From: Alcaligenes faecalis
GTDB taxonomy: Bacteria; Pseudomonadota; Gammaproteobacteria; Burkholderiales; Burkholderiaceae_B
DNA length: 64,000 nt
Assembly (NCBI RefSeq): GCF_002443155.1
Contig: NZ_CP023667.1
Span: 1,612,001 to 1,676,000, forward strand
Direction of reading: 5' to 3'
Shown here: piece by piece, positions 55,206 through 64,000 of the stretch
Layout: each line of letters begins with the position of its first letter
Numbering within the stretch: the first letter of the stretch is position 1
Program-made: the position numbers and the translations under genes
Notes under the pieces: model-generated
The model's database searches: none
What the model was told of the DNA's origin: nothing
Seen by the model: the letters and a program-made list of their open reading frames with translations, nothing else

Positions 55206-55484
55206 ATGAATACAGAAGTCTCATCAGGAGGTGGGCAATGGGATGATGATGGCGGATCTCAATTGAAAGCCTTGGCCGTTGCACGAGCAGTGGATCAGCT
55301 AGACGAAGATGATCAGTTGATACTTGGTTTTTTGGGGGCATCGCTGTTGAGCTTGTGGGATGATTTGCCTGCCAATGAGCAACAGAGGCTGTTGAACAGT
55401 CAGACTATCAAAAGTGCTTTTGATAAAGCAGAAATCAAAACTCGGATTCAGCGGCTGGAAGAACATATCAAACTATTAAAATAA
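55206..55484 (+). CDS. 92-residue acidic helical protein, unknown
   Basis: ATG 55206 follows AGAGAGGG. A Gly/Asp-rich start (SSGGGQWDDDGGSQ) is followed by helices (ALAVARAVDQLDEDDQLILG) and a C-terminal coiled-coil-like end (KTRIQRLEEHIKLLK). Cytoplasmic, no family recognised. A TATACT box is at 55165-55170. Confidence 0.6.
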   Translation: MNTEVSSGGGQWDDDGGSQLKALAVARAVDQLDEDDQLILGFLGASLLSLWDDLPANEQQRLLNSQTIKSAFDKAEIKTRIQRLEEHIKLLK

Positions 55485-55528
55485 TTAGTCGTCAGCTTGG
55501 GATGCAGGTCACTATGGCGGGCTTGTTT

Positions 55529-55687
55529 TTATGTGCCGGGAACTTGTGGGAGATGTACCTTGCAGCTTACCGTGTCACCTTCAAAAACTAGCTTGACACT
55601 ATCGCTGGGTAGAAACGGAGTTCCGGGAGCACCCAGGACGGTGCATTCATGAAGAATGATGAGGGAGTTTTGAGCTTGATTGGTCAT
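55529..55687 (-). CDS. 52-residue ORF coupled to the upstream gene, tentative
   Basis: Starts MTNQAQNSLIILHECTVLGA and has a beta-like pattern (SVKLVFEGDTVSCKV). TAAGG at the stop of the 109-residue gene would serve as its ribosome site, with ATG 5 nt after that stop, suggesting coupling. It could also be the displaced C terminus of a longer protein after a frameshift near 55705. Confidence 0.3.
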   Translation of the reverse strand: MTNQAQNSLIILHECTVLGAPGTPFLPSDSVKLVFEGDTVSCKVHLPQVPGT

Positions 55688-55692
55688 CTGCC

Positions 55693-56022
55693 TTAAAACT
55701 GGAACTTTTGGGGAGCCCCAGATTCGCTTATTTCCATTGCGATGCAGCTCTCTAAAATGGAATAACTGCCGCCGGTCGTGCGTGCCACGCGGTCGCAATA
55801 AGTGCTTGTCTTGCTGGGGACAGAATCCCACATTCTTTTTAAGTGGTTGTAGGCAGTCTGCTCCATTTTGATGCATTCGTTTGTGATTATTGCCGAACCT
55901 CCTGAAACGGCGGAGACGCTTTCACAGTAGGAGTTTGGATCGTATCGGGGTAGCTCAGCAGCATGAGCGGTTGATGACATGCAAAAAGCAGTGGTTCCGA
56001 TCAAGGCTATTTTTATCTTCAT
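55693..56022 (-). CDS. exported Cys-repeat protein, unknown
   Basis: 109 residues, signal peptide ending about AHA (21). The mature part holds two copies of a unit with Y-C-(E/D)-x-V-(S/A), G-G-S, I and C-I-x-M-E (YCESVSAVSGGSAIITNECI; YCDRVARTTGGSYSILESCI), so probably two disulfide-linked helical repeats in the periplasm. GGAGAG precedes the ATG. No named family recalled. Confidence 0.7.
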   Translation of the reverse strand: MKIKIALIGTTAFCMSSTAHAAELPRYDPNSYCESVSAVSGGSAIITNECIKMEQTAYNHLKRMWDSVPSKTSTYCDRVARTTGGSYSILESCIAMEISESGAPQKFQF

Positions 56023-56179
56023 AATCTCTCCAATGACGATTTGCTTTTAAAGGCAAGGAGCCAGGTGGCTCCTTGTTTTTCATGTTGTCATTGCTTGTTC
56101 GTTCGGTTTATATGTTCAAGATTGATAGGAGCATGAGATTTCAGGATTTTTTTATTTGATCAGGTCCTGACTAGCTTTA

Positions 56180-57490
56180 TTACCACCCCCAGCAAGTTCC
56201 GGCCGCAGGCTTGCCGCAATTGCGGTAGTTCACTGCAAACCACAGCTTTCCCGCGCCCCGTGGGCTGCCGTCAGATTTGACGTCGTTGCGTGGCAGTTCT
56301 TCCAAGGTGTCACGCGCTGTTTTAGTGACGGAGTCACTAGCAGCGTCGGCCTCAAGAATGATGCGGCCTAAAGCTGCCGCATCACGGTCTTCAAAGACCA
56401 GATCCGTGTCTTTCAGCGCCGTCATTTTCAGGGAAGCATCACGCACGGCAGCGGCGTAGCTGTCGTCCGAACCACCGGGCTTCAAGGCCTTGTTCAAAGT
56501 GCTGACGGCCAGAATCTGGGTAGGTGTGGCGGGTGGAGCCATCAGGTAGTCGTCCAGTTTAGTCAAGTGGCCCTCTGAAGCTTGGCGACGCAGCCAGTCG
56601 CCCCACAGAAACTCCGCGTATTCAGGCAGGTTGCCGTTTTTATAGGCAACGTCGCGGGTGAAGTACACGAGGGAGCGATAGCGGTCTTCCTGCATGCCAT
56701 CGGCTTCTTTTTCACTGGCCAGACCAACACGGGTAGGCAGTTGTTCGACGGTGATAGCCTGGTTGTCACCATCACGCAGCCAGACCAGTTTTTCCTTGCT
56801 CATGCGCTCCCAGAAGGCAGATGCCTCGCGGATATCGCTGTAGTTGGCGCTGACTTTGACCCAGACGGGCAGTTTGGGGCCGCCGTCAGGGATCTCGCGC
56901 AGGGAGGAGAAAGTGTGGTGGCCATCGGTCAGGTACAGATTGCCGTCCCAGCCTACGACCACGGTTTTAAGGTTTTCTGTTTGCGAGCCCAACGGGTCTT
57001 TACACAGATACGTGGTGGGCTGGTCCAGGCGGGCAGCTTGAGCCTCAGCGATGGTCAGAAATTTCTGGGCACGCTCGGTACCGCCCATATCCTCGCAGTA
57101 GTCGTCAAACTTCTTGCCGATGGTGCGATTCAGGTAGTCCAGTTGCTGCTTGGGATTGTTAGCCCAGGTAGGGCGATCCAGATCGCCTTGCCAGCGGCCG
57201 AGCTTGTAGTAGACCTGATCGTAGCCAATGGCCGCTTGGGTGGGATGCAGCTCTTCGATGCGGACTTTGATGACATCGCCTGCTTTGCTGTCCAGATAGG
57301 CGGTGTTGCGAGGAGGTTCCGGCTCTTCAGTGACGGGTGGCGTAACGACGGGGGCTTCGGGGGAGTGGCTGCCGCCTGTGCTGGAGCCGCTGTCGCAGGC
57401 TGCCAAGGCCAAGGGCAGCAGGGCGATACCCAGGGCACGCTGAAGCTGTTGTCGGGCGGGGACAAGAGAGTGCAAAGAAACGAGGTTCAT
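56180..57490 (-). CDS. lipoprotein with ParB/Srx-like domain
   Basis: 436 residues. Signal with lipobox LAAC (about Cys32), a Ser/Gly/Pro/Glu linker (33-60), then a domain with VKVRIEELHPTQAAIGYDQV and LYLTDGHHTFSSL, the conserved pieces of the ParB-like (ParBc_2) family whose D-G-H-H resembles the sulfiredoxin/ParB fold. Unlike chromosomal ParB it is exported and has no DNA-binding HTH. Function unknown. Confidence 0.8.
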   Translation of the reverse strand: MNLVSLHSLVPARQQLQRALGIALLPLALAACDSGSSTGGSHSPEAPVVTPPVTEEPEPPRNTAYLDSKAGDVIKVRIEELHPTQAAIGYDQVYYKLGRWQGDLDRPTWANNPKQQLDYLNRTIGKKFDDYCEDMGGTERAQKFLTIAEAQAARLDQPTTYLCKDPLGSQTENLKTVVVGWDGNLYLTDGHHTFSSLREIPDGGPKLPVWVKVSANYSDIREASAFWERMSKEKLVWLRDGDNQAITVEQLPTRVGLASEKEADGMQEDRYRSLVYFTRDVAYKNGNLPEYAEFLWGDWLRRQASEGHLTKLDDYLMAPPATPTQILAVSTLNKALKPGGSDDSYAAAVRDASLKMTALKDTDLVFEDRDAAALGRIILEADAASDSVTKTARDTLEELPRNDVKSDGSPRGAGKLWFAVNYRNCGKPAAGTCWGW

Positions 57491-57732
57491 GGTCCGTTGG
57501 GGATTTTGTTGGAAGATCCTAGATCATGAGGGATGGGTATTGCCGGAACATTGCATTCAGAAACATTCATCGCTTGTGCTGGAGAGGGGGCTGCTTGTCA
57601 CGGCGGGGGGTGAAATTGTGACCAGCTCGCTCAGTCCTCTCTCAGGCGGACTGAATCCCGTAAACTGTCCACGCTTGAATTAAATTGATAAATCACTTCC
57701 AGGCTGTGGGAGCTGGTTTTAAAAGGTCATTA

Positions 57733-58017
57733 ATGTCGCTCTACAAAAAAGCCTGGCTGTTTACCCTGTTCAATATCTTGCTCCTGGTGGCCTTGTATTT
57801 TGGGCTGCCGGTGTTCGGCCGTGTGTTGGGGACATTGGGGTTTTTGGTGTTTGGCTTTTACATTCTGGGTCAGGGCCTGGTGGCCATGACGGTTTTTACT
57901 TGCCCAAAGTGTGGCCTGTCGCCGTTCATGGGTAGCCAGAGCCTGTTCACCAGCTATTCGCCGTTTCCGCGCAAGAAGTGTGGTCAATGCGGACATGACC
58001 ACACTCAGACTGAGTAG
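57733..58017 (+). CDS. two-helix membrane protein with zinc ribbon
   Basis: 94 residues from ATG 57733 (AAAGG 7 nt upstream). Two membrane helices (about 7-50) then a C-terminal zinc ribbon CPKC ... CGQCGH with a His-rich end. Lies between divergent or converging minus-strand genes. Role unknown; perhaps metal or redox sensing at the membrane. Confidence 0.65.
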   Translation: MSLYKKAWLFTLFNILLLVALYFGLPVFGRVLGTLGFLVFGFYILGQGLVAMTVFTCPKCGLSPFMGSQSLFTSYSPFPRKKCGQCGHDHTQTE

Positions 58018-58095
58018 GGCAAGCTGCGATCCGGCGATCCGGCGCGGTGATCGCTTGTTGACTCAGTCATTGCGCAGCGGGTTTTCCTTCCTGGA

Positions 58096-58572
58096 TTAGT
58101 CCGGGTGATGGTTGTGATCCACCACCATATTGTCTCCAAAGGTGGAGAATTTGGCGGTGACCTCGGCAGGCAGTTTGGCTTCAGCCTCGCTGGTGTTCTT
58201 GACCAGGCGTTCTGCCGCTTCAGTGCTCATGCCGGCCATGGTCAGGGTCTCGACGTCGTTCAAGCCATCGCCGCCGCACATATGAACATTCCATGCCCCA
58301 TGGCGACTCTTTAATAACGCACGACCACCACGCGTCAGTTGTGTCCAACCGGCCAGGGCGTAGTCACCTTCGATCACGACAGGCTCCACCACCAGAGGCG
58401 CTTCGGGGCTGTCCCAAATTGCCTTCATGGCGTGAGAGATGCGATCAGCCTCTGAAGGCGCAGCGCGAGCCACGCCGGTGATCATGGCGAGCAAGATGAG
58501 CAAAGCCACGGCGAAGAAAAGACCATGGCGTGCCACCTTGAAGGTCTGGTGATGTTGTGAAGCTGTTTTCAT
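58096..58572 (-). CDS. copper-uptake-system-associated periplasmic protein
   Basis: 158 residues; long N terminus with signal-like helix (HGLFFAVALLILLAMITGVA, ending ARAAPS), then EADRISHAMKAIWDSPEAPL and the Met/His-rich end VDHNHHPD with HMCGGDGL in the middle. I recall this architecture as the copper uptake system-associated family found beside TonB-dependent copper receptors. AAGGAG precedes the ATG. Downstream of the receptor gene on the same strand. Confidence 0.68.
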   Translation of the reverse strand: MKTASQHHQTFKVARHGLFFAVALLILLAMITGVARAAPSEADRISHAMKAIWDSPEAPLVVEPVVIEGDYALAGWTQLTRGGRALLKSRHGAWNVHMCGGDGLNDVETLTMAGMSTEAAERLVKNTSEAEAKLPAEVTAKFSTFGDNMVVDHNHHPD

Positions 58573-58743
58573 GAAAACTCCTTGTTTCTCAAGCTAATAA
58601 AGGACAGGGTGGGGCTTTCGCTCCGAGCAGAGTGCTCATCTGACTGCTTGGCAGCCTGGGAGCCGTGATCTGGCATGCAAGGATCAACAGCTGTGATGTG
58701 ACGTGCATGGCAAACCCCTTGAAAAGATGCAACAAAAACGGGA

Positions 58744-60891
58744 TCAATACTGGATCTGCACACCGGCAAAGACAGATCGCCCTGTACCCGGCTCGAACAA
58801 GGGTGAGGAGGCGGTGGCGTCGTCCGTAATGCTAGCGCTGGCGATGTATCGACGATCGGTCAGGTTACGGCCGTCTATATAGAAGGAGTAGGGGCCGCGC
58901 TCCCAGCCAGCTCGCAAGCCCAGCAAGGCATAGGAACTGGTCTTGGTGGTGTTGGCGTTGTCTACGTAATAGGCCTGCGGCACCCATTCCACATTGGGGC
59001 CAATGTGAAAGCCTGAAGGGTGCTTGTAGATAATCTCTGCGCGCAGATAGTGCTTGGGCACACCGGGCATTTGATTGTTGTTCCAGTCCTGATCGTTGTC
59101 GAACTTGAAGTTGCTGTAGGTGTAGGCGCCTTTGATGTCCAGGCTGTCACTTTGCAGACCTTGCACCAACAAGCCACGGGCGGCTGTCCATTGCACACCC
59201 AGTTCTATACCCTGGTGAGTGGTGCGATCCGCGTTGACGGTCTTGTCGCAAATGTTCCAGGGCGCGCTGATGCATTGCAGCTCATTTTTGACGCGCGCAT
59301 GGTACAGCGAGACATCCCAGGCCACGTCCCCGCTTTCTCCTCGGGTGCCAATTTCGAAGGTGGTGGCGCGTTGAGCTTGCAGGCGATCCAGATCATTGCT
59401 GGTCGAGAACGTCATATCGTCAAACGTAGGCGGCTCGGCGCTGCGGGAAATATTGCCGTAGATTTGCCACTGCGGACCTGCATCCCACAACAGCCCTAAT
59501 TTGGGATTGAAGAAGTGGTAGCTCTTGTCCCCGGAGCGGGTGGTGGGCAGGCCGCCGTTGTACAGGTCCTGGCGTTTGCGTTGAGCATGCAAGTATTGCA
59601 GGCCGGTGATCAGGGACAAGTCCGAGCCTAGACTCCAGGCGTTTTCGGCATAGGCACTCAGGTTGTTGGACCTGTCTTTGCTGGCAGATAGTTTTTCCAG
59701 TCGTTTACCTCCCACGTTTACCGAGTTTTGGGCATCAATCTTGCCGGCCGACCAGGTCAGGCCCAGCGTGAGGCGATTGTCTCTGCCCGCAAGCGGGCTG
59801 GTGTTGACCAACCTACCGTAGACGCCGTAGCTGCTCGTGTCCCTATCAACGAATTGATAAATAGGGTGTCGCAACGAACTTTGTTCAAACCAGCCACCTA
59901 GTTCGTACTGCGTCTCGCCCATGACCAGCACTGTGCGGTTGGCAATGCGGCCGCCGTCCAGGTTGAGCTGCCAGTCCTGCTCCTTGTTTTCCTTGGCGGC
60001 TTGCCGTGGATTATTCAGAGCCTGATCGCGGCTGACGGAGCCGGGAATATCCTGGTGAATCTGGTAGCCGCTCACGAAAAAACGGGTTTCTGCCCGGTCT
60101 GACAAACGCCAGCCCAGGTTCGCACTGGCTCGCGAGGAATGGCCAGCACTTTGTTCTCTATAACCATCCTGGGTTTGCCAGGAGCCGGAAACTACACCAT
60201 CCAGTTTTTCGCCCGCAAAGCCGCTGCTCAGTTGCACGCGTCGCCGGCCAAAACTACCGGCATCCAGACGTCCTTGAAAGGCGTCGGCATCATGTCCGGT
60301 AGGGGTGACGAAGTTGATGGCTCCGCCCAAGGTGGCGGCTCCGTATTGCAAGGCATTGGCACCTTTATAGACCTCGGTATAGTGGTAGGCCGTAGGGTCG
60401 ATGCGATGAAAATTGCTGCTGCCGTCCGGGTCGTTCAGTGGAATGCCATCCTGGTACAGGCTGATGCCGCGCAGATGGTAATAACGTGACAGGCCCGAGC
60501 CACGTATGGACAGGCGTGCATCATCACCCCATTTGGGCTGTGCAAACACCCCCGGTGTGTAGTCCAGCATGTCTTTGACGGTGGCGGCTTTGGTATCACG
60601 CCAGGCGCTCTCTGGCACCAGAGCGACGCCGCCCGCGGTGTGTTCAATATTTTTTTGAGCAGTTTGCAGGTCCGGCACAGTCAGACTTTTGCCACGCTCT
60701 GGAGTGACGACGACGGGGGCCAGCGTTGGCGTCTGTGCATGGACAAGGCTGGCCCAGGAACTGGAAAACAGCAAGGCGAGAGTCAGGACGCTGAGTCGTG
60801 CGCGTGCTGATCCTTGGGCCAATGGAACAGAGGGCAGAAAGGGGGCGGCCTGCACGGCGCATGCCTGTGCAGAAACAGAAAAAATGGACAT
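58744..60891 (-). CDS. TonB-dependent outer-membrane receptor, possibly for copper
   Basis: 715 residues: unusually long signal region (cleavage about AQT, 51), TonB box area APVVVTP, plug domain (TVKDMLDYTPGVFAQP, LSIRGSGLSRYYHLRGISLY) and a 22-strand barrel ending ...FAGVQIQY with terminal Tyr. Imports a metal complex using TonB energy. Neighbours (DUF2946 upstream, copper-uptake-associated protein downstream) suggest copper, but ferric siderophores cannot be excluded. Confidence 0.85.
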   Translation of the reverse strand: MSIFSVSAQACAVQAAPFLPSVPLAQGSARARLSVLTLALLFSSSWASLVHAQTPTLAPVVVTPERGKSLTVPDLQTAQKNIEHTAGGVALVPESAWRDTKAATVKDMLDYTPGVFAQPKWGDDARLSIRGSGLSRYYHLRGISLYQDGIPLNDPDGSSNFHRIDPTAYHYTEVYKGANALQYGAATLGGAINFVTPTGHDADAFQGRLDAGSFGRRRVQLSSGFAGEKLDGVVSGSWQTQDGYREQSAGHSSRASANLGWRLSDRAETRFFVSGYQIHQDIPGSVSRDQALNNPRQAAKENKEQDWQLNLDGGRIANRTVLVMGETQYELGGWFEQSSLRHPIYQFVDRDTSSYGVYGRLVNTSPLAGRDNRLTLGLTWSAGKIDAQNSVNVGGKRLEKLSASKDRSNNLSAYAENAWSLGSDLSLITGLQYLHAQRKRQDLYNGGLPTTRSGDKSYHFFNPKLGLLWDAGPQWQIYGNISRSAEPPTFDDMTFSTSNDLDRLQAQRATTFEIGTRGESGDVAWDVSLYHARVKNELQCISAPWNICDKTVNADRTTHQGIELGVQWTAARGLLVQGLQSDSLDIKGAYTYSNFKFDNDQDWNNNQMPGVPKHYLRAEIIYKHPSGFHIGPNVEWVPQAYYVDNANTTKTSSYALLGLRAGWERGPYSFYIDGRNLTDRRYIASASITDDATASSPLFEPGTGRSVFAGVQIQY

Positions 60892-60954
60892 AAAAAAAAC
60901 CTTGAATGACTTCGCTGAAAAGCGACTGCATAGACGGCAGTCGGCTACGAGAGA

Positions 60955-61383
60955 TCAAGCAAGGTTGGCAGGGGGAGCGCGTGACCCTAGCGGCGGCCCC
61001 AAGGCGGGCAGGGGCGGCAAGCTTTGACTACGGTGTACCAAGAGCAAAGGCTGGTGAACCGCCGGAGCACCCAGGCTTGCCATATCGGCGCTGGGTAAGG
61101 CCACCTGGGACAGAACCAGTGCGTAAGGGCACTTCTGTATATCGGCATGCTCATTGGATTGCGGCGGATCGGCCTGTCCCGTCAGGCTCATCCAGATCGT
61201 GCTGGGCGTTCCACCGGGCGCACACAGCGTGACAGAAAAGAAGCCGTCCCGTTCGCCCGAGCGATCCGGCATGTATCCCGCCGGAACCAGCGAACGGCAC
61301 AGAAATGACAGGATCGCCAGGCAAAAAAGAATTTGCCAGGCTACGCCATTCTTTGCGAGAGAGCAGTGCCGTTGGACAGACAT
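60955..61383 (-). CDS. DUF2946 membrane-anchored protein
   Basis: 142 residues from ATG 61383 (an in-frame upstream codon at 61401 is possible). One N-terminal membrane helix (AWQILFCLAILSFLCRSLVPAGYMP) and the DUF2946 pattern with CPYALVLSQ. This family is frequently next to copper-handling genes. The tail is Pro/Leu-rich. It precedes the TonB receptor by 63 nt. Confidence 0.75.
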   Translation of the reverse strand: MSVQRHCSLAKNGVAWQILFCLAILSFLCRSLVPAGYMPDRSGERDGFFSVTLCAPGGTPSTIWMSLTGQADPPQSNEHADIQKCPYALVLSQVALPSADMASLGAPAVHQPLLLVHRSQSLPPLPALGPPLGSRAPPANLA

Positions 61384-61447
61384 GGCGCGATTGTATTCCA
61401 ACTGCTTCTCAATTGGATTTGATTTACCTAATGCCCGGACTCAGAGA

Positions 61448-62785
61448 TTACAGACTACGCCCCTTATCCAGATAGGCTTGAAACTCCACCTCGGGCACCA
61501 TGCTCCCGCCGGTTCCCCAGACCAGATGGGTAGCGTTCTCCAGCTGAGCCTGCGTAAAGCCCATGCGCTGCAAATACTCTGGCGAGTTCAATACCCTTGC
61601 CATACCGGGTATACCGGCCAGAGCGGAGGGCTCCAGTTTGACCTGGTCTTTTTCGTGGGCAATGACCATCAAGCGGTACAGTTCTTCGTCCGTGACGGTG
61701 TAATAGCCGTCGATCAGACGCTGCATGGCCTTGCCCACAAACCCTGAAGGGCGTCCTACAGCCAGGCCATCGGCGGCGGTGACATTATCAATGCCGAAAT
61801 CCTGCACGCTGATCTCATCATGCAAGCCGGTATACACGCCCAGCAGCATGCATGGGGAGTGCGTCGGTTCGGCAAAGAGACAATGCACGGCATCGCCAAA
61901 AATCAGTTTCAGGCCAAAGGCCACACCACCAGGACCACCGCCTACGCCGCAGGGCAGATAGACGAACAAGGGGTGGGCTGTATTCACCACAATGTCCGCT
62001 TGCTGAAATTGCGCGGCCAATCGTTCGGCCGCCACGGCATAGCCCAGGAAAAGGTCCAGGGAGTTTTCATCATCCACAAAGTAGCAGCGCGGATCTTGGG
62101 AGGCTTGTTCGCGGCCTTGCTCAACCGCCACGCTGTAGTCGGATTGGTGTTCGACTACATTCACACCGTTGGCTCTCAGCTTGTCTTTTTTCCATTGACG
62201 GGCATCGGCAGACATATGGACGCTGACTTTAAAGCCCAACTTGGCGCTCATGATGCCAATCGATAAGCCCAAGTTGCCGGTGGAACCGACGGCGATGGAG
62301 TATTGGCTGAAAAAGGCGCGGGCCTGTTCGCTGTCCAGCTGGCTGTAGTCGTCCGTCAGCGTGATCAGACCGGCTTCCAGTGCCAGATCTTCTGCATGTT
62401 TCAGGACTTCATGGATGCCGCCACGGGCTTTGATGGAACCGGAAATGGGTAGTTCGCTATCAGCCTTCAGCCACAAGGCCCCCACATGCTCCAGCGCGTT
62501 TTCTTGAATCAGCGTTTGGCGTAGTTGATCCAAGGGTTTGAGAGGGGACTCGATGATGCCATTGCTGGCTGCTGTATCGGGAAAGACGGCTTTCAGATAT
62601 GGGGCAAAGCGCTGCAGACGGGCGCTGGCAGCCTGCACATCTTGCGCGTTCAGTCCTACATCCGCCAAGGCCTGGGCGGTGGGGGCGATGGCCGGATTGA
62701 ACCAGGTGCTTTCTTTCAGGGCGATCAGATCGCGGATGAGAGGGTGGCTGTCTTGCCAGGCCGCCAGGGTTTTTCCATGGATCAT
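61448..62785 (-). CDS. dsdA: D-serine ammonia-lyase
   Basis: 445 residues; converts D-serine to pyruvate and ammonia using PLP. PLP Lys119 in [10 protein letters not shown], glycine loop [15 protein letters not shown] and [13 protein letters not shown]. Length matches DsdA (442 in E. coli). ATG 62785 is the family start; a TTG at 62815 is possible. No DsdC regulator or DsdX transporter in the window. Confidence 0.93.
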   Translation of the reverse strand: MIHGKTLAAWQDSHPLIRDLIALKESTWFNPAIAPTAQALADVGLNAQDVQAASARLQRFAPYLKAVFPDTAASNGIIESPLKPLDQLRQTLIQENALEHVGALWLKADSELPISGSIKARGGIHEVLKHAEDLALEAGLITLTDDYSQLDSEQARAFFSQYSIAVGSTGNLGLSIGIMSAKLGFKVSVHMSADARQWKKDKLRANGVNVVEHQSDYSVAVEQGREQASQDPRCYFVDDENSLDLFLGYAVAAERLAAQFQQADIVVNTAHPLFVYLPCGVGGGPGGVAFGLKLIFGDAVHCLFAEPTHSPCMLLGVYTGLHDEISVQDFGIDNVTAADGLAVGRPSGFVGKAMQRLIDGYYTVTDEELYRLMVIAHEKDQVKLEPSALAGIPGMARVLNSPEYLQRMGFTQAQLENATHLVWGTGGSMVPEVEFQAYLDKGRSL

Positions 62786-63006
62786 GTGTTCACCGGATGA
62801 GTGACTGGGTTTCAAGGGTAAAGATGCTACACGATTGTGCTTAACGAGAGGGGCAGCAAAGATGTCTAACTGGACTGACGATAGGGAATCAGGATGGAAC
62901 GGAGCAGATGGCGATGGCTATGGAGAAAGCGGCTGATCAGGTTTGGCCGTACTGACTAAGTAGTAGAAGCCGTCTGCGATTGAGCGTCGGTGTGCGGCGA
63001 GTCAAT

Positions 63007-63034
63007 GAAAAACTGCCCTCATCAAGAGGGCAGT
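63007..63034 (-). terminator. terminator downstream of tsdA
   Basis: ACTGCCCTC-ATCAA-GAGGGCAGT, a 9-bp stem; on the minus strand it is followed by TTTTT. It lies about 90 nt after the tsdA stop. The rest of 62816-63123 shows no gene. Confidence 0.8.
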
Positions 63035-63123
63035 GTTAATTGCTTCAAGATCGTCTGTCTTGGGGCTTAACCCCCCAAAAAACACTATAGAAAAGCCTTT
63101 CGCAAATCAGGAAATGCGGGTTT

Positions 63124-64000
63124 TTAATATCGGGCATCCTTGGGCTTTTTACCATTGGGCCAGTCGTTCACTTTGCCGGCAAAGTCAGGTCTTGGCATAT
63201 GTGTGAAGTACTCGGCAATGTCCACGGCGTCCTGATCGTTCAGCACACCACCCTGGCCCCAGCCTCCGTGGGAAGCCACGCTCATGGGCATGTTGTACTT
63301 GATGAACACCGCGGCCTTGAAAGTACGCGCCATGCCTGCACCAATATTGAAGGACTCATCACCCCACAATGGCGGGAACACGATATTGCCGCGTTCGTCT
63401 TTCAGGCCCTGGCCTTCCTCGCCGTGACAGCTGGCGCATTGGACCGCATAGAGCGCTTTACCGCGTTCAGGATTGGGGATTAGCTCATGATCCAGCGGGC
63501 CATCGATAGGCACCTGGACTTTTTGACCGGGTTGCACCCCTTGCGCCAACCACTTCATATAAGCCAGCATCCCTTGCATTTCGGGCGAGTCCACCGGGAT
63601 GGCCTTGCCGTTCATGGAACGCATGAAACAGCCGTTGATGCGGCCTGCCAAGTCCACCATCTTGCCCGAGCGGGGCATGATTTTGGGGTAGCTGACAAAG
63701 CTGTTGATGTAGTGCGCGCCACGCGGGGCCTTGCCCTGATCAATGTGACAGCTATTGCAGTTCATGGCGGCGCCCACATTGTCGGGCAGCAGACGGCGCG
63801 TTTCGTTCAGGAGGCGTTTGCCGTACAAAATGGCTTCGGCATCCGGGTCTTTCTCGATCAGCAGGTCCGAAGGAATGGTGTACTGGCCCACGACCTCTTT
63901 GCTTTCCACATTAATAATGGGATAGGTGGCGGGAGTCGGGCCTGTCAGGACGGGGCTGGCCGCAAAGGCATACCAGCTTGCCGCTGCGACACCGGCAATG
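63124..64000 (-). CDS. tsdA: thiosulfate dehydrogenase, di-haem cytochrome c (partial)
   Basis: The frame is open to the window edge, so the N terminus (signal peptide) is missing; about 292 residues are present. Two haem sites, CNSCH and CASCH, and the TsdA marker INGCFMRSMNGK, whose Cys is the axial haem ligand in thiosulfate dehydrogenases that form tetrathionate. PIDGPLDHELIPNPERGKALY separates the domains. Periplasmic. Confidence 0.87.
   Translation of the reverse strand, partial: IAGVAAASWYAFAASPVLTGPTPATYPIINVESKEVVGQYTIPSDLLIEKDPDAEAILYGKRLLNETRRLLPDNVGAAMNCNSCHIDQGKAPRGAHYINSFVSYPKIMPRSGKMVDLAGRINGCFMRSMNGKAIPVDSPEMQGMLAYMKWLAQGVQPGQKVQVPIDGPLDHELIPNPERGKALYAVQCASCHGEEGQGLKDERGNIVFPPLWGDESFNIGAGMARTFKAAVFIKYNMPMSVASHGGWGQGGVLNDQDAVDIAEYFTHMPRPDFAGKVNDWPNGKKPKDARY

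Noticed and set aside
58589..58708. 39-codon minus-strand frame with AAGGGG upstream, between the TonB receptor and the copper-associated gene
   Set aside because: Ribosome site is good, but the short peptide has no signal or pattern; too weak to list.

Overview
The window reads as a contiguous piece of a betaproteobacterial chromosome, most likely Alcaligenaceae and close to Alcaligenes. This is an inference from gene content (benABCDK, gshB next to a partial PTS, a sufBCDSUT operon behind an Rrf2 regulator, TsdA, tRNA-Pro GGG), the moderately high GC and the dense housekeeping layout. No integrase, transposase, phage gene or CRISPR array was seen.

Layout. 1-5.6 kb: a LysR regulator (start only) divergent from benABCD and a BenK transporter, for benzoate uptake and conversion to catechol. 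5.8-8.7 kb: LysE exporter, an isolated 19-codon transcription unit, a PEGA-like lipoprotein and a LacI regulator. 8.7-12.3 kb (minus): NCS2 nucleobase permease, amidohydrolase and TauE exporter behind a perfect LacI/PurR-type palindrome. 12.3-20.5 kb: mostly small envelope proteins (cupin, lipoproteins, QmcA/NfeD, methyltransferase, WG-repeat protein, two DUF333 lipoproteins, PfkB kinase, two tiny membrane proteins) with three short tandem repeats.

20.6-36.9 kb: the translation block thrS-infC ... rpmI-rplT-pheS-pheT-ihfA-merR, interrupted by gshB, a regulatory PTS (EIIA-Man, HPr, EI), a LEA-like lipoprotein, ubiK, an MFS pump, a pentapeptide-repeat protein and comM. thrS carries what looks like a complete ribosome-mediated attenuator with a threonine leader peptide, and infC starts at AUC. 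37-39.5 kb: a DUF455 ferritin-like protein converging on a single-chain ECF sigma/anti-sigma fusion. 39.9-48.1 kb: Atm1-type ABC exporter, then the SUF Fe-S operon behind a promoter lying inside a 12-bp perfect inverted repeat.

48.7-53.4 kb: an orphan peptide-type ABC ATPase followed by N-carbamoylase-like hydrolase, M20 and M81 metallopeptidases. 53.5-56 kb: tRNA-Pro(GGG) and a patch of very small, mostly disordered proteins. 56-64 kb (mostly minus): exported ParB/Srx-like lipoprotein, zinc-ribbon membrane protein, a probable copper-related set (copper-uptake-associated protein, TonB receptor, DUF2946), D-serine ammonia-lyase and a thiosulfate dehydrogenase cut by the window edge.

The most interesting items are the thrS attenuator, the sigma/anti-sigma fusion, the small-protein patch after the tRNA, the 19-codon unit and the SUF operator-promoter.
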